Shown one piece after another: positions 19,143 to 26,612 of a stretch of DNA of 64,000 nt. A program made the translations under genes and the position numbers. Under the pieces are notes generated by a model. That model did not search any database and had not been told where the DNA came from. It was given only the letters and a program-made list of their open reading frames with translations. The stretch is from Dasytiphilus stammeri_K (GTDB lineage Bacteria > Pseudomonadota > Gammaproteobacteria > Enterobacterales > Enterobacteriaceae). Where the stretch lies: NCBI GenBank assembly GCA_041944835.1, contig CP145879.1:372001-436000 (forward strand), given 5' to 3'. Position 1 is the first letter of the stretch. Every line of letters begins with the position of its first letter.

Positions 19143-20480
19143 TCATAATTTTCTTAAATTACTCATCCATTTTGATACTCCCCATGGTTTTATTTTTTTA
19201 ATTAATCTTTGCGTATTTCCAAACTGTTTTAATAAATTATTAACCTCTTGTACCTGTAATCCACAACCCGATGCTATGCGACGTTTTCGTGAACCTTTTA
19301 TTATTTCAGGTTTTTTACGTTCTTCAAGTGTCATTGAATTAATAATAGCTTCCATATGTACAAAGGTAGTATTACTAATATTAGAAATAGATGAAATATT
19401 TTTATGAAATAATCTTTTTATCATGATTGCTATTTCATTTCCATCCATTTTCCGCATTTGTTTAATATGAATTAAAAAATCATTTAAGTCAAATAGGTCT
19501 CCTTTTTTAAATTTTTGAACAAATTGTTTATTTTGATGAGAATCAATATTGTTTTCTATTTTATCAATTATAGAAATCACATCACTCATTCCTAATATTC
19601 TGCAAGCCATGCGTTCAGGATCAAATGATTCTATTGCTTCGATCTTTTCTCCTAAACCAATAAATTTTATTGGTTTTCCAGTAATCTGACGAATAGATAA
19701 TGTAGCTCCACCTCTTGTATCTCCATCTACCTTAGTTAACATAATACCAGTTATGGAGAGCATTTCATTAAATCCTCTTGCTGAATTTATTGCATCTTGA
19801 CCTGTCATAGCATCAACTACAAAAAGAGTTTCTATAGGATTTAAAATCCTCTGAATTTTTTTTATCTCCTCCATCATTTTTATATCGACATGTAGACAAC
19901 CAGCAGTATCTACTAATAATACATCATATAATTTTTGCTGTGCTTCTTTAAGTGCATTCGTTGCGATTTGAATCGGATTAAGATGGTTATTATTTATTAG
20001 ATAACAATCTATACAGACTTGCTTAGCAAGCATTTCTAACTGAGTTAATGCTGCGGGACGATAAATATCTACAGAGACTGTCAGGATTTTTTTTTTATAT
20101 TGATCTCGTAATAATTTTCCAAGCTTTATAACACTAGTGGTTTTGCCAGTTCCTTGTAATCCTACTATTAAAATTACAGCTGGTGGGGAAGTTGAAAGAT
20201 TAATTTTATTATCTTTTTCTCCCATTGCTGTTATTAGTTCTTGTTTTACTATTTTTATAAATTCTTGCCCAGGTGTAAAACTTTTACTTACACTATGTCC
20301 CATAGCATGGGATTTTACACGATTTATAAAATCCTTTACTATTGGAAGAGCAACATCGGCTTCTAATAATGCTATACGAACTTCATGTAGTGTTTCATTG
20401 ATATTATTTTCAGTAATCCGTCCATAACCTTTAATTTTATGTAGGATATTAGATAGTTTATTAGTTAAATTTTCAAACAT
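19143..20480 (-). CDS. ffh: Signal recognition particle protein Ffh
   Basis: SRP54-type GTPase that binds signal sequences and 4.5S RNA and delivers nascent membrane proteins to FtsY. It has 445 residues (E. coli 453). The N domain holds EVRIALLEADVALP, the G domain P-loop is GLQGTGKTTS, followed by DIYRPAA, VDTAGC and TKVDGDTRGGA. The M domain includes the RNA-binding GSRKRRIASGCG. The Met/Gly-rich extreme C-terminus is shortened. An A10 run (20087-20096) encodes YKKKI. 4.5S RNA (ffs) and ftsY are not in this window. Confidence 0.97.
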   Translation of the reverse strand: MFENLTNKLSNILHKIKGYGRITENNINETLHEVRIALLEADVALPIVKDFINRVKSHAMGHSVSKSFTPGQEFIKIVKQELITAMGEKDNKINLSTSPPAVILIVGLQGTGKTTSVIKLGKLLRDQYKKKILTVSVDIYRPAALTQLEMLAKQVCIDCYLINNNHLNPIQIATNALKEAQQKLYDVLLVDTAGCLHVDIKMMEEIKKIQRILNPIETLFVVDAMTGQDAINSARGFNEMLSITGIMLTKVDGDTRGGATLSIRQITGKPIKFIGLGEKIEAIESFDPERMACRILGMSDVISIIDKIENNIDSHQNKQFVQKFKKGDLFDLNDFLIHIKQMRKMDGNEIAIMIKRLFHKNISSISNISNTTFVHMEAIINSMTLEERKKPEIIKGSRKRRIASGCGLQVQEVNNLLKQFGNTQRLIKKIKPWGVSKWMSNLRKL

Positions 20481-20489
20481 AAAAAAAAT

Positions 20490-22061
20490 CTATAGTATTT
20501 TAGAAAAATTATAATTGGATAAGAAAACCATAAAACTGGTCTTATCAGTAGCTTCCAAGTAGGATTGAAGTAAAGAAGATGTTATGATCTCTTGTTCGAA
20601 TTGTTCTTTAGTCAAAATTTGAAAATCTTCTTTAAGTAAAAGATGATGATATTTATTAGATAATGTCATTCCTGTTTGTATTAAACCATTTTTTATCATT
20701 AAATTTAGAATACGTGATGAATAAGTTAATTTAGGAGAGTCAAAGAAATTTATTATATAGTCACATGTATCTTTATAATCATTAGAATTCTCATTATAAT
20801 CTAATATATGTGCTAAAAACTTTAATTCTCGTAAAATACTTTTCCCCACTTCAGACAATGGTAAAAGAGTATTATTTATAGAAATATTCTGTCCTGGCTT
20901 ACGACCATATAAAGTAACTATCTCCCAATTTTTACGAATTTCAATGAGTTCTGTGGTGTTCATTTCTATATGGTCAATTAATAAACACCATAATAATAAC
21001 AAATCTAGAAATCTAACTTGTTTTATATCTATTCCAATTGGACTAAATGGATTAATATCTAAAGAACGTGCTTCAACATATTCAATTCCCTTACGTATTA
21101 GTGCTTGAGATATAGATTCTCCTTCACCAATTACACATTTGGGACGTATTGGAGCATAAAATTCATTTTCTGTTTGCAATATATTGGTATTCAATTGAAT
21201 ATAGTCACTATTTTTTTTCAAACCTATGCGTCTATATTTCTCAGAAGGAGTTTTCAGAGCAGTTTGTAAACTATTTACATAACTTCTCAAACTATTGAAA
21301 TTAATATCTAAATTATTCTGTACCTCACTCATATATCCAAGTGGACTGAGACGTAAAGAGGTTGCAAATGGTAAATAGAGCATCTCATTATTATGACATT
21401 CAAAATATAAAGAAGTTTTTTTTCCCTGTAAAAATGATGGAGAGATTGCTGGAGAAGCACCAAATAGATAGGGTATTATCCATCCAAACCGATAATAATT
21501 ACGTATTAAGCTTAAATAACTAGTTGAAATAATTTCTTTACTCTTTTGCATATCTTCTATTCCATAACATTTTTGCCAAAACGTTATAGGTAAAGAAAAA
21601 TTATAATGTACTCCTGAAATTATTTGCATCATACTGCCATAACGATATTTCAATCCTGTACGATATAGTGTTTTTAGTCTTCCAATATTAGAAATTCCAT
21701 ATTTAGCTAATTTTATGTTATCTTCACAATTAACTAAACTTGGCATACTCAATGACCACATTCTTTCATGTTCATTATTTAATTTATGAACTACATGACG
21801 ATGTAGATCTCTTAAAAAACTAATAAGATATGTTACATTATTACTTACAGGAGTAATAAATTCTAAAAGAGCTTCAGCATAATCCGTTGTGATCCACTTA
21901 TTTGTTAATGCTGATCCAAGAGATGATGGATGTCTAGTTGTTACTATTTTTCCATCCAGTTGAACACGTAGAGTTTCTCTTTCTATTCCACGATTAATGT
22001 TTTGGAGAATCTCCGGATGTGATTCAAGTAAGGGAAGTATATGTTTGATATTTGGTATCAA
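20490..22061 (-). CDS. gshA: Glutamate-cysteine ligase
   Basis: First and rate-limiting step of glutathione synthesis, joining Glu and Cys with ATP. It has 523 residues (E. coli 518), so it is full length. Recognisable segments are RGIERETLRV, ITTDYAEALLEFITP, SGVHYNFSLP, YLFGASPA, TSLRLSPLGY and EARSLDINPFSPIGI. It ends nine bases before the ffh start. The gshA, tRNA-Arg, tRNA-Ser, csrA, alaS order is the E. coli order with other genes removed. Many smaller symbionts have lost this gene. Confidence 0.96.
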   Translation of the reverse strand: MIPNIKHILPLLESHPEILQNINRGIERETLRVQLDGKIVTTRHPSSLGSALTNKWITTDYAEALLEFITPVSNNVTYLISFLRDLHRHVVHKLNNEHERMWSLSMPSLVNCEDNIKLAKYGISNIGRLKTLYRTGLKYRYGSMMQIISGVHYNFSLPITFWQKCYGIEDMQKSKEIISTSYLSLIRNYYRFGWIIPYLFGASPAISPSFLQGKKTSLYFECHNNEMLYLPFATSLRLSPLGYMSEVQNNLDINFNSLRSYVNSLQTALKTPSEKYRRIGLKKNSDYIQLNTNILQTENEFYAPIRPKCVIGEGESISQALIRKGIEYVEARSLDINPFSPIGIDIKQVRFLDLLLLWCLLIDHIEMNTTELIEIRKNWEIVTLYGRKPGQNISINNTLLPLSEVGKSILRELKFLAHILDYNENSNDYKDTCDYIINFFDSPKLTYSSRILNLMIKNGLIQTGMTLSNKYHHLLLKEDFQILTKEQFEQEIITSSLLQSYLEATDKTSFMVFLSNYNFSKIL

Positions 22062-22126
22062 TTAGCTAAATCTCTCCAATAAGTATTGATCATTAGTCAT
22101 GCATCATGCTATTTATTTTTAAATTA

Positions 22127-22200
22127 CGCACCCGGAAGGATTTGAACCTACGACCTCTCAGTTCGTAGCCGAGTGCTCTATCCAACTGAGCTACGGGTGC
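22127..22200 (-). tRNA. argV: tRNA-Arg (anticodon ACG)
   Basis: Cloverleaf of 74 bases on the minus strand: acceptor GCACCCG/CGGGTGC, D-arm AGCTCAGTTGGATAGAGC, anticodon stem CTCGG/CTGAG with loop CTACGAA (anticodon ACG, whose A is normally edited to inosine by TadA), T-arm with GGTTCAAATCC. One copy remains of the E. coli argQZYV cluster, in the same place between gshA and serV-csrA. The discriminator is G, followed by TAA, so CCA is not encoded. Confidence 0.96.
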
Positions 22201-22237
22201 ATGCAGTATTTCCTAAATTATTTATATAAATAAAGTG

Positions 22238-22325
22238 CAGTGAGGGTGGGATTCGAACCCACGATGCAGTTTTACCACATACTCCCTTAGCAGAGGAGCG
22301 CCTTCAACCACTCGGCCACCTCACT
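22238..22325 (-). tRNA. serV: tRNA-Ser (anticodon GCU)
   Basis: A class II tRNA of 88 bases with a long variable arm: acceptor AGTGAGG/CCTCACT, anticodon stem CTCCT/GGGAG with loop CTGCTAA (anticodon GCT, reading AGC/AGU), and T-arm GTGGGTTCGAATCCCAC. It sits between argV and csrA as in E. coli. After the discriminator G the sequence is CAC rather than CCA, so the 3' end must be completed enzymatically. Confidence 0.96.
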
Positions 22326-22438
22326 ATTTTCATTAGTGAGTGCAATCGTCTTATCTTATATTCTTCTTCATTTAGATGTCAAATCATTTAAAAAACACTT
22401 TAAATAAATAAACTTATAAAAAAAAAGTTAATCGTGAT

Positions 22439-22615
22439 CTATTTTATTGTCTCATTTGATTTAATTCTTTTATAGATTTCTTCACGATGAACTGAAATAT
22501 TTTTGGGAGCATTTATACCAATACGTACCTGATTACCTTTTAATCCTAATACGGTTACACTTATTTCATTATCTATGATAAGGGTTTCACCAATTCTGCG
22601 AGTGAGAATAAGCAT
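22439..22615 (-). CDS. csrA: Carbon storage regulator CsrA
   Basis: Small dimeric RNA-binding protein that represses or stabilises mRNAs by binding GGA in loops. I translated 58 residues beginning MLILTRRIGETLIIDNE; E. coli has 61. The two RNA-binding patches are present: LILTRR at the N-terminus and VHREEIY with the key arginine. Only the last few residues differ. AAGGAGAG lies about nine bases before the ATG and itself contains GGA, so self-repression, known in E. coli, is possible here. It sits between serV and alaS as in E. coli. A global regulator is unusual in so reduced a genome. Confidence 0.95.
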   Translation of the reverse strand: MLILTRRIGETLIIDNEISVTVLGLKGNQVRIGINAPKNISVHREEIYKRIKSNETIK

Positions 22616-22749
22616 TCTGTATTTCTCTCCTTGAACTTAATTATTAATTGATTGTATATCCAATAAATATAAATAAATACCGGTAATATCTCTGCTCTAG
22701 ATATTATTAGAAATCTATATTGAGATTGGTTTATTTTAAAATTTACTAA

Positions 22750-25407
22750 CTATAATCTATTACTTATAAAAGTTTTCATTTCACTTAATATAGTTGGTAA
22801 AATCGATACCGATGTTCCATATGCTTGAGCAATTTCTTGACAACCTCCACCCTTTCCATTAATTTTTGGAATAATTCGATTTATTAAATCATTTGCTGTA
22901 ATTTTACTAACTAAATCTGGACTTACAGCAGCTATTAATAATACTTTATTTTTATTATTTACTGTACCTAAAATAATAACTACTGATTTTAGTTCCTTTT
23001 TTAAGTTTGTAACGATAGATCTAAGTGTTCTTTCTTCAGTATTACTTAACTGATTAATAACTATATTAGTGTTATTAATTTGAATAACTTGTTTTAAAAT
23101 CCACTTATAATCTCGAATTGTTTTTTCAGTTGTGAGCTGTGCTAAATTTTTTTTTAAAATGCTGATCTCTTGCTTAAGCAAATGTATTTTGTCAGGTATT
23201 TTATTCTCATTACTTTTAAGAATAAAACTAATATTTTGTAAAATTTCATTTTGGAGTTGTATTTTTTCTAATGCTATTTCTCCTGTACTAGCTTCTATAC
23301 GTCGAATACCTGCAGCTATACTGGATTCTGAATTAATGCGAAATAATCCGATTTGTCCAGTATTATTAACATGAGTTCCATTACATAATTCAGTTGAAAA
23401 ATCGCCTATTGTTAATACTCTAACATTATTATCATATTTATTTTCAAATAGTGCAATTGCACCTTTTTCTTTTGCAACTTCATATTCCATAATCCTAGAT
23501 GTAACTGGTAGATTATGAATTATTTTTTTATTTACCATACACTCAATAGCACGAATTTCTTGTAAAGTTATTTTAGCAAAATGAAGAAAATCGAAACGTA
23601 AATATTTTTCATTTATTAATGATCCTTTTTGTATTACGTGATTTCCCAAAATATAACGTAATGTAGCATGTAATAAATGTGTAGCTGAATGATTTCTACA
23701 TATTTTATTACGACGATTACTATCTATACATGCAATAACCTTATCTCTTATATGAAAACTACCTCGAGTAATTTTTCCTATATGAAAAATGGCTTTACCG
23801 ATTTTTTGCGTATTACTAACTAGAAACTCTGCATTCTTATCTACATTATAAATCTTGCCGGTATCTCCAATTTGACCCCCTGATTCACTGTAGAAAGGAG
23901 TAAAATCTAAGATGATAATTCCCTCTTCTTTGTCAGATATGTTCTCTTTGAGTTTATCTGATACAACTATAGCAATGATAGTACTTTGTAGTTGATGACA
24001 ATCATGTCCCTGGAATTTAGTAAAAATATTATCACTATTTATTATTTTAATATTATTTTTAGTAAAAGGATTATATTTACGACTACGTTGCTTCTGTAAT
24101 TCCATTGCGGATTTAAAACCATCCTTATCTACTTTCACTTGATGTTCACGACACATTTCACTTATTAATTCTAAAGGAAAACCATAAGTATCATATAAAC
24201 GAAATGCGGTTTCACCATCTAATATATCGCCATGTAATTTTGATAATGCTTCATTTAATAATGAATTACCTTTTTCTAAAGTTTGTGCAAATTTTTCTTC
24301 TTCTAATTTTAATACATTTTCTACAAGAAATTGTTGATTTTTAATAGATTCTGCTATGGTTCCCATTATTTTTACAAGAGGTTTTACTAATTTATAAAAA
24401 AAGGTTTCTTTTATTCCCAATATGTATCCATGACGCACAGCACGTCGTATAATATGACGTAATACATATCCTCGTCCTTCATTAGAAGGTAAAAGACCAT
24501 CAGCAATAAGAAAAGCACAAGAACGTATATGATCAGCAATAACTCTTAATGATGGAGAATTATTTACAGAGATTAATGTTATTAATGCAATATGTTTAAT
24601 TAACTTACGAAAAATATCAATATCGTAATTAGTTTCTACTTTTTGTAATACAGCAGCAATACGTTCTAATCCCATTCCAGTATCTATTGATGGTGAAGGT
24701 AATGGAATCATAGCACCATCTTCTTGTCGATTATATTCCATGAAAACAAGATTCCAAATTTCAATGTAGCGAGTACCGACCGATTCTGAACTTCCGGGGG
24801 GAGCTCCATAAAAATGATTGCCTCGATCATAAAAAATTTCTGTACTAGGTCCACAAGGCCCGGTATTTGCCATTTTCCAGAAATTATCCCCGGAAAATTT
24901 TAGCTTTTCTCCATCGGCGGTTTTTTTATCTCCAATTCTAATTAGACGTTCCTGAGGGATTCCTATTTCGTTTTTCCAAATATCATAGGATTCATAATCT
25001 GTCTTATGGACTGTAATCCAGAATTTTTCCTTAGGTATATTAAACCAATATGAACTAGTTAATAATTTCCAAGCTAAATAAATAGCTTTTTTCTTAAAAT
25101 AATCTCCAAAACTGAAATTACCAAGCATTTCAAAAAAAGTATGATGACTAGGAGTATAACCTACATTTTCTAGATCATTATGTTTTCCTCCTGCACGCAT
25201 GCAACGTTGAGATGTTGTAGCACGAGAGAACAAAAATGTTTCTTTTCCCAAAAAAACATTTTTGAACTGATTCATACCCGCATTGGTAAACAGCAATGAA
25301 GTATCATTGTAGGGTATCAAAGAGCTACTACTTATTACAGTATGACCTTGACTTTGAAAAAAATCTAAAAATATTTGACGAATTTCTGCAGTATTTTTAT
25401 ACTTCAT
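22750..25407 (-). CDS. alaS: Alanyl-tRNA synthetase
   Basis: Charges tRNA-Ala and edits mischarged Ser and Gly. It has 885 residues (E. coli 876). The class II core includes EIRQIFLDFFQSQGH, FTNAGMNQFK, HHTFFEMLGNFSFGDYFK and DTGMGLERIA. The editing domain has the zinc-binding HSATHLLHATLR and CNGTHV. The C-terminal coiled coil and the glycine-rich GKGGGCQEIAQAYG are present, so the protein is complete. recX, which lies between recA and alaS in E. coli, is gone; the gap here is 68 bases. Confidence 0.98.
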   Translation of the reverse strand: MKYKNTAEIRQIFLDFFQSQGHTVISSSSLIPYNDTSLLFTNAGMNQFKNVFLGKETFLFSRATTSQRCMRAGGKHNDLENVGYTPSHHTFFEMLGNFSFGDYFKKKAIYLAWKLLTSSYWFNIPKEKFWITVHKTDYESYDIWKNEIGIPQERLIRIGDKKTADGEKLKFSGDNFWKMANTGPCGPSTEIFYDRGNHFYGAPPGSSESVGTRYIEIWNLVFMEYNRQEDGAMIPLPSPSIDTGMGLERIAAVLQKVETNYDIDIFRKLIKHIALITLISVNNSPSLRVIADHIRSCAFLIADGLLPSNEGRGYVLRHIIRRAVRHGYILGIKETFFYKLVKPLVKIMGTIAESIKNQQFLVENVLKLEEEKFAQTLEKGNSLLNEALSKLHGDILDGETAFRLYDTYGFPLELISEMCREHQVKVDKDGFKSAMELQKQRSRKYNPFTKNNIKIINSDNIFTKFQGHDCHQLQSTIIAIVVSDKLKENISDKEEGIIILDFTPFYSESGGQIGDTGKIYNVDKNAEFLVSNTQKIGKAIFHIGKITRGSFHIRDKVIACIDSNRRNKICRNHSATHLLHATLRYILGNHVIQKGSLINEKYLRFDFLHFAKITLQEIRAIECMVNKKIIHNLPVTSRIMEYEVAKEKGAIALFENKYDNNVRVLTIGDFSTELCNGTHVNNTGQIGLFRINSESSIAAGIRRIEASTGEIALEKIQLQNEILQNISFILKSNENKIPDKIHLLKQEISILKKNLAQLTTEKTIRDYKWILKQVIQINNTNIVINQLSNTEERTLRSIVTNLKKELKSVVIILGTVNNKNKVLLIAAVSPDLVSKITANDLINRIIPKINGKGGGCQEIAQAYGTSVSILPTILSEMKTFISNRL

Positions 25408-25475
25408 AAAGGTTAAATTTCCTAAAGCTAGCTAGTGTAGTAAATTACATCTTTAATGTTTAATATTAGTAATGT

Positions 25476-26480
25476 TTATTCGACTTTATCTGATGTCAAT
25501 AATATTTGTCGCAGTTGTTGTTCAAGTTCGTTAGCTAGAGCAAGATTTTCTTTTAAATAATTACTTGCATTAGTTTTACCTTGTCCTATTGTAACACCAT
25601 TGTAGCTATACCATATCCCGGATTTTTCTATTAAATTATTTTTGACACCTAAATCCAGAATTTCACCATAAATATTAATGCCTTCACCATATATAATTTG
25701 GAAATCCGCTTGTTTAAATGGAACTGCTACCTTGTTTTTAACAATCTTAACACGTGTTTCACTACCTATTACATTATCACCATTTTTAATAGAACCTATT
25801 CTACGAATATCAAGACGTATTGATGCGTAAAATTTTAATGCATTACCACCAGTTGTAGTTTCAGGATTACCAAACATCATTCCAATTTTCATACGAATTT
25901 GATTAATAAAAATCAAAAGCGTATTAGATTGTTTTAAGGTTCCAGCTAGTTTACGCATTGCTTGACTCATCATACGCGCCGCAAGTCCTATATGTAATTC
26001 ACCAATATCACCTTCGATTTCTGCTTTTGGTGTAAGTGCAGCTACCGAATCTACAATAATCACATCTACAGCTCCAGAACGAGCCAGAACATCACAAATA
26101 TCTAAAGCTTGTTCACCGGTATCTGGTTGTGAACATAATAAGTTATCTATATCTACGCCTAATACTTTTGCATATCCTGGATCTAAGGCATGTTCAGCAT
26201 CTATAAAAGCACAAGTCTTCTTTTGTTTCTGTGCAGCTGCAATAACTTGAAGCGTTAAAGTAGTTTTTCCCGATGACTCAGGACCATAAATTTCGACAAT
26301 TCTACCTAATGGTAAACCACCTACTCCTAAAGCAAGATCTAAAGTTAACGAACCTGTAGATATTGTTTCTACATCCATTGCTCTATTTTCTCCTAAACGC
26401 ATAATAGAGCCTTTTCCAAATTGTTTTTCAATTTGTCCTAGTGCAGCTAAAAGAGCTTTTTGTTTATTTTCTTGATTCAC
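25476..26480 (-). CDS. recA: Recombinase RecA (acidic C-terminal tail missing)
   Basis: Forms filaments on single-stranded DNA for strand exchange and, where LexA exists, SOS induction. It has 334 residues against 353 in E. coli. Walker A is GPESSGKTT, loop L1 follows EIEGDIGE, loop L2 is GNPETTTGGNALKF, and the core is strongly conserved. It stops at LRQILLTSDKVE, so the acidic tail that moderates E. coli RecA is absent. The 132 bases upstream contain no CTGT-N8-ACAG LexA box. Its presence next to recC suggests a working double-strand-break repair route, which most tiny symbionts have lost. Confidence 0.97.
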   Translation of the reverse strand: MNQENKQKALLAALGQIEKQFGKGSIMRLGENRAMDVETISTGSLTLDLALGVGGLPLGRIVEIYGPESSGKTTLTLQVIAAAQKQKKTCAFIDAEHALDPGYAKVLGVDIDNLLCSQPDTGEQALDICDVLARSGAVDVIIVDSVAALTPKAEIEGDIGELHIGLAARMMSQAMRKLAGTLKQSNTLLIFINQIRMKIGMMFGNPETTTGGNALKFYASIRLDIRRIGSIKNGDNVIGSETRVKIVKNKVAVPFKQADFQIIYGEGINIYGEILDLGVKNNLIEKSGIWYSYNGVTIGQGKTNASNYLKENLALANELEQQLRQILLTSDKVE

Positions 26481-26548
26481 CGAAACCTTATCCCTAAATA
26501 AATACTTTAGTAAAAATAAATGAATTATTTATATCTAATAATATTCAA

Positions 26549-26577
26549 TTGGTTATTTTTTTTATATACAATATTAT
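26549..26577 (+). promoter_or_regulatory. Possible sigma-70 promoter for mutS
   Basis: TTGGTT (26549-26554), a 17-base spacer, then TATTAT (26572-26577), placing transcription start about 30 bases ahead of the mutS ATG. It overlaps a tandem direct repeat (ACAATATTATA twice, 14 bases apart, 26568-26592). AT-rich sequence makes such matches common, so this is tentative. Confidence 0.3.
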
Positions 26578-26612
26578 AACTACAATATTATATCATAGGA
26601 ATCTTATTAATT

